In this document: positions 31,562-42,336 of the stretch, in pieces
Position numbering within the stretch: position 1 is the stretch's first letter
How the letters are laid out: every line of letters starts with the position of its first letter
Source of the DNA: Scleroderma bovista
Taxonomy: Eukaryota > Basidiomycota > Agaricomycetes > Boletales > Sclerodermataceae
DNA length: 64,000 bases
NCBI GenBank assembly: GCA_037178675.1
Contig: JAYMGJ010000157.1
Location: 62,001 to 126,000 of the forward strand
Reading direction: 5' to 3'
Program-made: the position numbers and the translations under genes
Notes under the pieces: generated by a model
Database searches by the model: none
What the model was told of the DNA's origin: nothing
What the model saw: the letters and a program-made list of their open reading frames with translations, nothing else

Positions 31562-34500
31562 TAGTGAAGGACATGGGTCAACCCATGGGTGTCGCGGCAT
31601 CAACCCGGACCCTCACCCACAGATACCCTTACCCAGCAACCCTTGGGTGCAGGTCGTTCCCACGGGTACAAGGGTCACAGCCCGCAACGGGTAAAATTTG
31701 ATATTTACCCATGGGTATTGATTTCATGTAGGACGATTGCAGGACAATATAAGTTGCTATACAAATACATTGAAGAACTATCAGACATCCTCAGCTGGCC
31801 CCTCTTCCTCTCCATCATCACAGACCACCTTCTTGATATCTTTGTCCTTCACGAATCCCAGAAGGCTCCAGCTGCTGAGACAAAGAAGAGCGTGGATCGA
31901 CTGCAATGACAAGCGATTGCAGAGGTGAGGCAGAAGGATGCGGCCTTTACTGAAAAGACGTTCAACATCGACACTTGTAGCTATACAATAAATTAGAGGT
32001 CTTGTAGATGAACAATTATGAAGACATACCTGGGATCGCCAAATAATCAAGGGCCATACGTGAGAGATGCGGATAGGTCGCATGATTCTCATGCCACCAT
32101 TTGAGGGCATCGGAAACGTCTTCAACACCCGAGGCGAGGTAGGCATCTAATTCATCACACGCATGGTTTGCATTTGGCTTCGCAAGACTTGGGAGGCTGT
32201 CGAATACATTTTGGGAGTCCTGGCGCTGGCACTGTAAAATGTGAGACAATTACAAGGAAAGTACTTAATACTTACCTGAGATTCATCCTCTGACTCGTCA
32301 GAGGTTGAGGGTTCAGTCCGAGAAACATTGCATGTAGCGTATGAGACATGGAATGTGTCACGGACGAGTTGATGTGCCATGTCAATCCATTCGGGCTCCC
32401 ATTCTGTGATCTTGAAATATTCAAGCTTGTGGTGCGGGTGTAAAACTTGCCAATAAAATGATGAGATGCGAAGATATGGAGACAGTGTTGCTTACCCATG
32501 GCAATGCAGTAAAGTTTAGAGGTATCAGTACGCAAGTAGTAGTTATTGAGAGTCTTCTTGGCCAAGCCAACCGCAGCACGGATTGCCGGATCCAAGGTGT
32601 TCCTCTGCAGCATTCCTGTGGTGAAAATTTCATCAATGAAATCCATCGCCGGGATTACCATAGCGAGGTTAGGTGTCGAACGGGAAAAGAACAGTGTTGC
32701 GTCCTTGAGGACCTGTGGCTGTTTGTTTGACCAACAAAACTATTATATAAGCATCTATCCTCACCTTCAGCACATCGCGCAGCTGTTGGAGTAGTTTCCA
32801 CTCATGCTCGTCAATGGCAAAGTCAGCCAGACCCAACCGCTGCTTGTCCATCACCGACTCGATGACTTGATCGTACAAGATTCCGAAGTCTACCATATCA
32901 AATGCCGAATTCCAGCGGGTCAATACATCTCGAGGCATCCGCTTCTGCTTCAAACCTTGATCAGCGCAAGCGGCGTCCCACACAGGCAAGACAGCAGTGG
33001 TGGAATGAATAATCTTGGAAGCCAACTTCCATATCTAATGGGCTTGGAAGTCACCACACTCAAAACATTTCAAAAGGTAAGTCCCACCTTCATGAGCGCA
33101 ATCCGCACTGGTCTCACTTGATCTTCCAGATCGGCACGTTCAGCGTGAGTCAAGAGCAGGACTTCATCAACCCAGCACTCCGTATCGTCAAGCAGATCTT
33201 CGCCATTCTCAGCGATTGTCTGCCAATCTTCTACATCAAGTCCCTCAGCACTGAGGGTTTTCAGTTCTTCGTCTCTCTCAACCATGCCCTTTGGTATGTC
33301 AAATGCTTTCACCATTGTTTTCCCAACTAAATTTCCAACATGTAGGAAACACCGCACCCACGCTGCCTGTCCAGCAAAACTATTGACTTTGTTTTTCAGT
33401 TCGAGCATCATTGTATCATTAGAACTAGCATTATCACAAGTGACAGCAAGCATCTGGAACAAAATCAGGTGCGTCTCAGGCTCGAGTTTCATTTATTAGG
33501 TTACTTTATCTGATATTCCAAACTCATCCAGGATCTTCGTGAACTCTTCGGCCAATGTTTGGCCAGTGTGTGCCTATGAACCCTTCAATTCTCTGACAAA
33601 TAAGTGAGTGTATCTGTACCCTTGAAACTTCAACAATGTCGAGCGGCAGTGCTAACGCTTCCCCTTGTTGTTCCAGGTGCACGGTCACAGCCACGAAGGC
33701 CTTGTGGTTAGGCGCTGTCCACGCATCTGTTGCAAAACTCAATTTTCTGTTGTATTTCTGGTAAGGTTGAGAGATTTATTTGTACGTTGTTATAAATTCT
33801 TACCTGTAGCATGCCAGCAATTCTTTCCTTTGTCCACGAAAATACAAGCCTGACATCACGCGCTACAGTCTTCGAATGTGGTAAGTAGTATGCTGGTCGC
33901 CCAGTTTTCATCAGTGAATGAAAGCTACGGTCGTTGACCACGTCAAATGGCCACAGGTTTTCAGAGACCCAGCACACAATCTCAGCACTTGAAGGGGTTC
34001 ACATGAGCACATCAGATGCAAAATTTATCGCAACTCACCGGGTCTCTGCCTTTGTATGTGGTTGGGTAGAGTAAGTAACCTTCCCTTTCTTCTTCTGTGC
34101 AAATGCCATTGTAACTGTCCCATTTTCAGTGTAGTCCTTTGCTGCCTTTCGGGCAGTAGAAATATCTTTTGCCTCAGTAATGGCATTGAAGGCATCCTCA
34201 CCCCAACAGTTTTTCACATGCCGGTGCAAATTTGATGTCAACTTGGCATCCCCAGTGTTGAGAAACCGCCAAATCCTTCACTTGCAATTGTTTCCAAGAC
34301 ATTTGAATTCGTGCACTCGACGGCCATTAATGTACACAATCTCTGGAACCTGCAAAAAGAATGCATAGACAGGTGAGGTCCATTCCTCCATCAGCGACTC
34401 TGTTATACTGATCAGTACTAATTTGTCACAAAACATATATCTTACCCAGTTCCCCCTCTGAGTTTTGGGGTTTGTCAATGTCGCTCTCCATCTTTTCACC

Positions 34501-35054
34501 TGTCATGTCAATTACCCTGTCGTGCATGTCTGCTCCTTCATCTGGCAGAATGTCGCTGTCGGGGGAGGTGTCCCTGTTGGGTAAGATATTGTTTGTGTCT
34601 GGCCTACTTTGTTTAGACACCGTTGTGTCTGTTGCATCAATGGTATGTTTCCGTTTCAACTGACCATGAGTTAGTTCCATGGCTAACATCTTTTCGGTAG
34701 GACACCGAGCTCGTTTACTGCTCATTGTGAGGTTGAGGGTCGGGGCACTCAATGTTGTGTTGGACATACACCTGAGGTGGCCTTTTTTTCATTCTTTTGC
34801 AATGCTGTGTACTCCATTCTATGGTTCCATGTGATCTGTTTGTACCATATGTCTATTTATGACAAAATACATTCCAGCCTGTCAGGTTTGACAGGTGCTG
34901 GGAACCTTGCACAGCTATTGCACTGCTATCATGTGTGCAGGTGTGCAAGGGTCTCCGGCGGGTCTGTGGGTTCTGAGATTGCAACCCGGACCCAGACCCT
35001 TAGGCACCCTTACCCACAACCCATCACGGGTAGCCAAACCCTTGTCCTTCACTA
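31562..35054 (-). mobile_element. hAT DNA transposon, 3.5 kb, inside the Copia-3 leader
   Basis: The 8-bp target duplication TGTGCAGC lies at 31554-31561 and 35055-35062. Terminal inverted repeats begin TAGTGAAGGACA. Subterminal ACCC/GGGT-rich repeats lie at both ends (31570-31710 and 34960-35045), as in many hAT elements. The interior encodes one worn transposase on the minus strand. Confidence 0.95.
31781..34767 (-). pseudogene. hAT transposase
   Basis: A multi-exon hAT transposase gene. Near the N-terminus, after an acidic leader, an incomplete BED-type zinc finger reads CLGNNC, then HRHVKNC. Between these halves a TGA at 34278-34280 breaks the frame. The RNase-H-like core shows VTCDNASSND (33070-33492) with the RCFLHVGNLV segment. 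Next comes TRWNSAFDM (32669-33025). The C-terminal dimerisation region reads SVDVERLFSKGRILLPHLCN (31781-32146). The fragments lie in the expected order, separated by short gaps that look like introns. With one clear stop the element has been inactivated fairly recently. Confidence 0.85.
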
Positions 35055-35414
35055 TGTGCAGCAATGCACCAGGCAGTGCTCCAGCTCCCTGAGCATCACT
35101 TTAACTAGCTTGATGCTGTGGACCACAGTGAGCTCCTAGTTGAGCCCCTGCACAGCCACAAGGCAAAGTCGGTCGACGACTTGTGCCAGACAGTGAGCTC
35201 CTAGTTGAGCACCTGTATTCCCCCAGGCAAAGTTCGTCGATGACTTGTGCCAACCATGGCGAACATTGTCAATGACTTGCACTGGCATGACCTAGTCATG
35301 AGTTAGCTGTTGACAGAAGTGCTTTCACTAGCACTCAGGTGTTTCTTCTTTTCTTGCTTGTCCGTTGTCGCATTCACTTGCTGACTCCATTGACTTCCAA
35401 CAGAAAATATCACC

Positions 35415-38400
35415 ATGTCCAGCGCTCTCGACAAAATGGTCCCCATGTTCACTGGCTCCAACTGGCAGCAGTGGCACACCTCTATGCAGGCCTACCTTCA
35501 GGCACAAGGTCAATGGTATGTTTACTCGACGACGCAACCCGCTGACAGTCACGATGACTGAAAGGAGTGGGACGACAACACCAAGAGAGCGCTCGGTAAC
35601 ATCACCTTGCGCCTTGCCCCCTTGATCCAGGTTGCGGTCTCAAACCTTGACAGCGTTAAGGACGTCTGGGACCACCTCAAGAAGAACTTCAGTGCCCCCA
35701 GTATCGGTTCCACTTATGCTGAGCTTAGCAAGCTCCTTTCGACTACCATCCCCGCTGGCTCCCATCCTGCTCCGGCTATTACCAAAGTGCTCAGTCACTT
35801 CACCTACCTCAAGGACGCTGGCTTTGAGTTTCCTGCCCCTGTGCAGGCCATGATTATTCTTTGCAAGCTCCCTCCCACCATGGAGGTTGTAGCTCAAATA
35901 CTCAGCCAGACATCGCCGGACGAGATCAAGAATCTGAAGCCCGATGGGATCATCAAGGCTGCCACACTCTCATTTGAGCAGAAAGGTGCCTCTTCTTGTG
36001 CCAGTGGTAAGGGCCCCCAGGCCAACAAGCTTAGCGCTGTAAAGCACAAGCTGGCTGACCCAAAATTCGCCCAGCAGCAGCAGCAGCAGCAAGGCAGGTC
36101 CAATGGTGGTACAAGCAGAAACGCTCCTGCCCAAGGACAGGGAGGCCGCACTCGACGTGACGGCAAGAAGGCTCGCACTCATCATGAGAACGCCCAACAA
36201 GCTGCCTTCGCCACCTATGTCCACTACGATGGACCAGAGCCCACCGTTGACCCTTATGCCCTGGCTCACACTCCCGGTGCTACCAACTACGGCCCCCCCG
36301 CTTTTGACAATACTATCAAGGCCTTTGACTTGGCACACCGTCTGGGGGTAGAACCCTCCTGCCAGACCATCTGCACCCTCGACCAAGTTGTGTCATTGGC
36401 CAGTGTGAACCTGGACCAGCCTGAGGCCGGTCCCTCCTCGCTGAAGCGCCCTTGTCTTGAGGAGCGCATCACCATGTATGAGGAGGATGCCATCTCCCTT
36501 GGGGATGAAGAGCCCTTCGCTCACAAACCATTCGCTGATGACGAGTTCAACGAGATCGATGCAATGGTCCTCAACTGCTACAATGCAACGTTGATGGTGA
36601 TGGGCACGGAGGCCAGCCTCTTCAGGCAAGTACCTTCTGCACACATGCTGACCGACACTGACACGCTCCCTTTACATGTGCACTTTACGCCGGCACTGTA
36701 TATAGCGAGCAGTAACTACAATTTGTTGTGTCGTGTCTCGAGTAATGCATATATTTGTTCGTGTTCGAATAATGCACACTGTGCTGGCTGTAAGGGAAAA
36801 ATGGTCAACGATAGTGAACTTTCTGGTGCCTTCTGGCTACTAGACTCTGGCGCATCACACCACTTCACTGGTGACATAGGTGATTTTGCCTCCTACAATG
36901 TGCTAAAGCAAGCGCACTACACCAAAATGGCAAATGGTGTAGCACTAATTGCTGGTATTGGCACGGTATTACTCTGGTGCCTAGACCACAACTCTGGGGA
37001 TGAGAAAGTCATTACACTCACCCAAGTGCTCCATATGCCAGGCACTACTGCACGCCTTATTTCTATGGGTGAAATGCTCCAGTGCAATTACAAAGTCACT
37101 GGTGATAAGCGAGGCATTAACCTCACCTATAAAGCTGAATGCCTATGGTTTGGGCCAGACCCAGAAGATGATCGCAATATCATTTTCAGGATTAGATCTA
37201 ACTACATCGCCTCCGTGAGCAAAGTTGATTACAACATTATGCACCGGAGATTCGGGCACCCCTCAAAGGAAGTACTCCAATGCACGCAAAAACATATGCA
37301 GCGCTTCCTGGAGATCCACTTTCCTACTGAGGACTGTGTTTGCCCTGGATGTGCTCTTGGCAAAATGCCCAATCGAGCTTTCCCAGAGAACAAAAGACAT
37401 GCTTCCAAGCCCTTTGAGTTGGTGCACTCTGATCTCAAATCCTTCCTGGTTACGTTGTACTGAAAATTTAAATATGTTATCACCTTCTATGATGACTATA
37501 CCTCTCACACCTGGACTATGCCTCTTTTCTCCAAAGCTGCAGTGATTACGGCTGCCAAAGATTTCCTTGAAATGGTGCGCGTCCAACATGATACGCACAT
37601 CATTGGATGGATGTCCAATGCTGGCAGAGAATATAAATCTGATCTGTTTGATTGAGCACTCCTTGAAAAGGGGATAAAAATATATCAAAGTGCTCCAAGA
37701 ACCCCCATGCAGAATGGCCATGCCGAGCATTTAGGGCACACTCTCATGGATAAAGCCGAGTCTATGCAGCATCAAGCCTGCATCCCGACTCCTGGTGGGA
37801 ATTTGCATTCGCTCATGCAACCCACATTTACAACCGTACTCCGGTAGCTCGCCTGCAATGGCGCACCCCCCATGAAATGCTTAAGGGGGAGATGCCTAAC
37901 ATCAACCACCTCCATGTATTTGGCTGTGGAGCCTTTGTCTACCTCCCAGCCTCGGCTAGAGCAAATAAGATGGCCCCCAAGTCGGAGCTTATGACCTACG
38001 TCGGTGTTGCCCCTGGCAATGAGCGCAACTTCTTGTTTATGCGCTCCACCAATGCAGTATTTACCACTGCTCATGCCTTTTTTGACGAGCGTCATTTCCC
38101 TCACTGCCCTAAGAACAGGCACGAACCTCTCGAGAACCCTTTTGGAAGGGTAAATCCAAAACCTACCACCGATCGACCAGGGAGTTCCCTTGATGATATC
38201 GACAGTGATGATGATGTGGAACACAACCATGGCTACCCACATCCCCAAGCACAGGACCTCATGCTTGCACTTGCTGCACTTGAAAACATCACTGGACTCG
38301 ATGTTTGGAGCGCCTACTTGTATGGCAAGCTCGACAAAGAGATCTACATGGAACAACCTGAAGGGTTTGCAGTTCCCGGGCAAGAGCGCAAAGTGCTCCA

Positions 38401-40735
38401 CCTCTGGCATGCCCTCTATGGCCTCAAACAGGCTGGCCTAGCTTGGTGGTGCACACTCAATGAGTCTGTCATATCCATACTTTTCCCAGTCACAACTCCG
38501 GTCTAACCCTGGCCCGCCTGACCTCTCCTTAGGCATAGACGCAACTCCAGATCTAGTCCGGCCGTCTCCAGCCCCATAGCTGCATTCCAGCTCAACTCCG
38601 GTCACTACGTCCATCTCCACCTCAGGACTAACCCCTGTCTTCCTCTAGACACATCTGCAGTCTAACTCTGCCATGTCGAACCTGTACCTACCACTTGTTG
38701 CTACTCCAGTTTCAGTCTGGCCACTCCCTTGGTCTTGTCTGCAACATAGCCCAACTCCGGCTGGTACATCCAACTCCGGCTCAGGTCTGCTCCTGTTCCA
38801 CTCCACTTCCTCTGTCAGGTCCACCAATGGCCTTGGACATTTCCATGTCCAACTCTGGACCTTCCTCCGGCTACTCCGCCCTTCCTCCAGCTGTACACTC
38901 CCTCCGCTCGTACACTTCCTCCGGTCCTGGACATCGCTCCGGACTTAACATTAGTTAAGTCCACCTCCAACCCTTACCTGTCCTCTTCCGACCTAGTTCC
39001 CTTTATTTCACTGTCCCTGCTTTTTCTCCGTTGTTCCTGTATCTCTAGTTCCCCATGTCTGCTCCTGCTCCAGATTATTTTCCTGCCCCTGGATTATTTT
39101 CCTGTCCACTTCTGCTCTGACCCTTGTCTCAACATTAGGGTGTTTACTTGTCACCGTATATACTCACCTCTAGTCTTGTTACTATATAAACTACTATACT
39201 CCAGCCTAGTAGTTTCCTTAGATCAAATCTCAACTAAGATACTCCCCACTCTGTACTACCCACCATGCTCTCCTAATCCCATCTTGTTCTCCTGAACTCC
39301 GGCCAACTCCGGCCTCCATCCTATCTTGTCCCCTTGGTCGTATGTCTGATCCTAGCAAGTCTCCTACTCGCACGAGGGCAAAAGCCACCTCTGTCCCAGA
39401 CTCGATGCTAGACCTCTCAGGACTTATCCCACCTCTGGGATGTCCTTCGCTCCGGACAAGCTGCGCTCAACTCCGGACCACTTTCCCACGGTCTGGACTT
39501 ACTCCACAAAAACCCAGACTTACTCCCTGTGCTTCTCTAGTGCCTGGACTTCATTTGTTTGACCCGGACTTGACTCTCTGCACTAACTAGCACCTACTAG
39601 TGTCTGGACTTACCTCCTCATTAGTTCCCTGCACCTCTGGACCTCCTAGTAAGATTGTCGAGGAGAACCGGTCTTGACAGAGTCTCTGAAAGAGCTCGGG
39701 TTTGAGCACCTTGAGTCTGAAGCAGGCATCTTCTTTTACAAGAAGAAAGGCACCAACATCGTCATTGGTATTATCTACGTTGACGACACCTTATTCTGTG
39801 GCCCTAACAAGGCTGTTGTTGATGCCATCAAAGCACAATTCATGCACAAATGGGAGTGCAGAGACCTTGGAGAACCTAAGGAGTTTCTCCATATGCAAAT
39901 CACTTGCAAGGGTCACGCTATCCACCTGGATCAATGCGCGTACATCCAAAAGGTCATCGAACACTGTGGCATGCTCAATGCAAAGTCTGCAAGCACCCCA
40001 CTGCCAGCTGGCTACTATGCCACCAAAAATACAGAGCCTGTTGATGCGGAACTCTGCTCCCATTTCCAGACGGTTATTGGGTCCCTTCTGTACCTTATGT
40101 TAGGCACTAGGCCTGACATTGCCTTTGCAGTCACCCATCTCTCGTGCCATGCCACAAATCCATCCCAGGACCACCTGAACAAAGTGCTGTATATCTGTCG
40201 CTATTTAATTGGGACACCTACATACTCCCTAGTATACAATGGTGGATCCGGTGCTGGCTTGATTGCATGCACGGACTCAGATTGGGGATCAGACCCTACC
40301 TCTCGCCTCTCGCAAACAGGTTTTTACCTGAAGCTTGCAGATGGCTTGATCAGCTGGACTTCTCATGCGCAGAAGACTATTGCGTACTTGTCCACTGAAG
40401 CTGAATACATGGCTTTGAGCAATTGCGCTCGCCAAGTCACCTGGATTCGGAGTTTACTCGGTGAGCTCGGCTATAAGCTGAAAGCTATCCCGATTTGCGG
40501 TGATAATCAGGGGTCCATATTCATGGCATCCAACCCTGTAACGGAGCCTCGCTCCAAGCACATCGACATCTGCTACCACGGAATCCGTGAGTCAGTTGTG
40601 AAAGGTAACGTGGAACTATTCTTCATTGATGGTGCTGAGAATCCCACTGATCTGCTCACCAAGAACTTACCACGTGAGAAATTCACGAAGTTCAGAGCTC
40701 AACTAGGCTTACAGTTTCCCTCTGGCAGCATCTAG
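35415..40735 (+). pseudogene. Copia-3 Gag-Pol polyprotein (defective)
   Basis: The frame starts at ATG 35415 (MSSALDKMVPMFTGSNWQQW) and meets TGA at 35559-35561. Gag continues to about 36800. The protease motif is DSGASHHF, near 36845. Pre-integrase reads MHRRFGHPSKEVL and the integrase zinc region reads CVCPGCALGKMPN. TGAs at 37461-37463 and 37653-37655, and a frame slip near 37780, break the integrase. After the integrase tail the sequence jumps to DVWSAYLYGKLDKEIYMEQP, so roughly the first half of reverse transcriptase is missing. A solo LTR interrupts at 38467-39679, after which the frame continues through YVDDTLF and an RNase H domain with SDWGSDP, LSTEAEYMAL and NPTDLLTKNL, ending at 40735. 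Gag and RNase H look the healthiest. Confidence 0.9.
38467..39679 (+). mobile_element. Solo LTR of another retrotransposon family, 1.2 kb
   Basis: Begins TGTCATATCC and ends GGTCTTGACA. The 5-bp duplication GAGTC flanks it (38462-38466 and 39680-39684). Removing it with one GAGTC joins the reverse-transcriptase frame of Copia-3 without a gap (WWCTLNES, then LKELGFE). A TATATAAAC box sits near 39183. The motif ACTCCGG or AACTCCGG recurs many times along the LTR. No coding sequence. Confidence 0.93.
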
Positions 40736-40781
40736 CACCTTATTCACTGAAGTGCTCTATGTGCAGCACAGTGAGGGGGAG

Positions 40782-41056
40782 TGTTGAAGTCACACGTGCA
40801 CCCGGCGTAAACCATCGATGAAGTGCACACAAGACTGTGACCCATATTAGTGTAGACTTAGTAATAGTCCTCTTTAGAGTAGATGTTACATGTCACACAT
40901 CACACATCACAATGTTTGTTGTATATAAACAGCATACACCGCTTATATAATATAACAGTTCTTAACCAGCTACTGCTACCATCTCTGGTTGTGCACTCCA
41001 CCCAACAGGTGAGTTGGAGTAGCAGTTCCTCTATGTATATAGGTATTGCTTCAACA
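40782..41056 (+). repeat. Copia-3 3' LTR
   Basis: Starts TGTTGAAGTCAC and ends CTTCAACA, directly after a purine tract. It differs from the 5' LTR mostly by transitions and small indels. Confidence 0.92.
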
Positions 41057-41459
41057 CTAGGAAGTGCTTGTCTTTATAGGGGGGCACTGGCTCCTTGCCG
41101 CCATCAAATGGGGGGTCTGGTGCATGGTCTGGAGGTGGTGGAGATCCAAACAGGTCTGACATATTTTATGACAGGTAGTTGTTCTGTTTTCAATAATAGT
41201 TAGTTTTGATTCTGGAACTGTTTGCTTGCCTAGCCACGAGCAACAGGGCTCATAAACTGTTGTGAGTGTGTGATGTGAGTGAGTAGCTCCATGGGAGTGG
41301 ATGTGGAAGCAGAAGCAGTAGCTAGGCTTAGAACTTAGAACCAGACAGAGTGGGGGTGAGCCAATTCTCATTAGCCCCCATTATTCTACTTGAGCTATAT
41401 ACTGTATGTTTTAGGGGTCAGGAGGTGGCTGCCAGCTTGTGGCTATGCCAACCCCAACA
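41057..41459 (-). mobile_element. Copia-2 5' end: gag start, leader and probable 5' LTR
   Basis: Reading leftward, 41258-41459 looks like a 202-bp LTR: TGTTGGGG at its start, CTCACAACA at its end, and a TATATAG box about 60 bp in. GTTTATGAGCCC follows as a probable primer-binding site, close to that of Copia-3. Gag then begins with MSDLFGSPPPPDHAPDPPFD at about 41163 and runs to the Copia-3 insertion, beyond which the frame continues at 31240 with GAISSYKTPEPLNN. The matching 3' LTR is missing, so the LTR boundaries are inferred from this copy alone. Confidence 0.65.
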
Positions 41460-41934
41460 GGAGGGGGGCATTGCTTCTCTGCACCCCCAATGCGGAAGGA
41501 TATGATGATGATCCTAATGATTTACCAGTGGAACATGACTATGTATAGAAAGGTGGTGGTCTGCACAGGGAAGGTCTAGCCTAAAGGAAGGGAAAAGGAG
41601 GAGACCTGTAAGGTAACCTCAGTATGCTGGCAAGCTACTATATATTAGTATATACCTGTAGGGTAACTACAAGGTATCAGTAGGTAGATGTGGTGGTTAG
41701 TAGATGGTACTCACCCTCAGTATGCTGGCAAGCTACTGAGGGACTATGGTAATAGAGTCTACTGTATAGTGCACTTTATGCTTATGTAAGTAAGTAAACA
41801 TACCACAACAGTTCTGTTTATCTCCAACACTATGATCTTTACTACAGGTGTGAGACATTCAAGCAGTGGTTTCCGGTTCCTCGTGGCTATTCTGTGGATG
41901 AAGATGGACTCAATGCTGAGGACACATAGGCTAC
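41460..41934 (+). pseudogene. Unrecognised coding fragment interrupted by a solo LTR
   Basis: If the solo LTR at 41544-41829 and one CTATG are set aside, a single frame reads NAEGYDDDPNDLPVEHDY, then DLYYRCETFKQWFPVPRG, then YSVDEDGLNAEDT and a TAG stop. The seamless continuation across the insertion argues that it was coding. I do not recognise the protein. It is acidic, and nothing upstream of 41460 belongs to it, because the Copia-2 LTR begins there. It may be a host gene or part of another element. Confidence 0.45.
41544..41829 (-). mobile_element. Solo LTR, copy 1 (286 bp)
   Basis: Read on the minus strand it starts TGTTGGAGATAAACAG and ends CCTTTCTATA. CTATG flanks both sides (41539-41543 and 41830-41834). 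It is nearly identical to copy 2, which lies 132 bp to the right. Confidence 0.88.
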
Positions 41935-41961
41935 ATAGATGGTAGCATCAACACTTGTCAC

Positions 41962-42247
41962 TATAGAAAGGTGGTGGTCTGCACAGGGAAGGTCTAGCCT
42001 GAAAGAAGGGAGAAGGAGAAGCTGTAGGGTAACCTCAGTAGTCTGGCAAGCTACTATATATTAGTATATACCTGTAGGGTAACTACAAGGTATCAGTATG
42101 TGTATGAAGTGGTTAGTAGGAATGTACTCACCCTCAGTAGTCTGGCAAGCTACTGAGGGAACTATGGTACTTGGAACTCTACTCTAGTGCAATGCATGCT
42201 TATGTAAGTAGGTAAACATACCATATCAATTCTGTTTATCTCCAACA
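41962..42247 (-). mobile_element. Solo LTR, copy 2 (286 bp)
   Basis: Same family, length and orientation as copy 1, but flanked by a different duplication, GTCAC (41957-41961 and 42248-42252). The two copies are therefore independent insertions, not one duplicated segment. Confidence 0.88.
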
Positions 42248-42336
42248 GTCACACCATTGGTATTCACATAGTAACTGTTTGAAATGCATGCAGTTCATTT
42301 TACAACACAAAGGATACATGAGGTGCTAACAAAGTT

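Larger units (their letters stand above)
31241..41056 (+). mobile_element. Copia-3 LTR retrotransposon carrying a hAT element and a solo LTR
   Basis: The LTRs are 31241-31528 (288 bp) and 40782-41056 (275 bp), TGTTGAAGT...GCTTCAACA. Both contain a TATATAA box and the same downstream sequence. CTAGG flanks both outer ends (31236-31240 and 41057-41061). Just after the 5' LTR, GGTTATGAGCTC is a probable primer-binding site. GTGAGGGGGAG precedes the 3' LTR as the polypurine tract. Removing the whole element rejoins the Copia-2 gag frame. Copia-3 lacks the fingers part of reverse transcriptase, so it cannot move by itself. Confidence 0.93.

Noticed and set aside
41541..41847. Introner-like intron (GT...AG) in the 41460-41934 frame
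   Set aside because: The exact 5-bp duplication CTATG and a sister copy with its own duplication fit a solo LTR better than a spliced introner.
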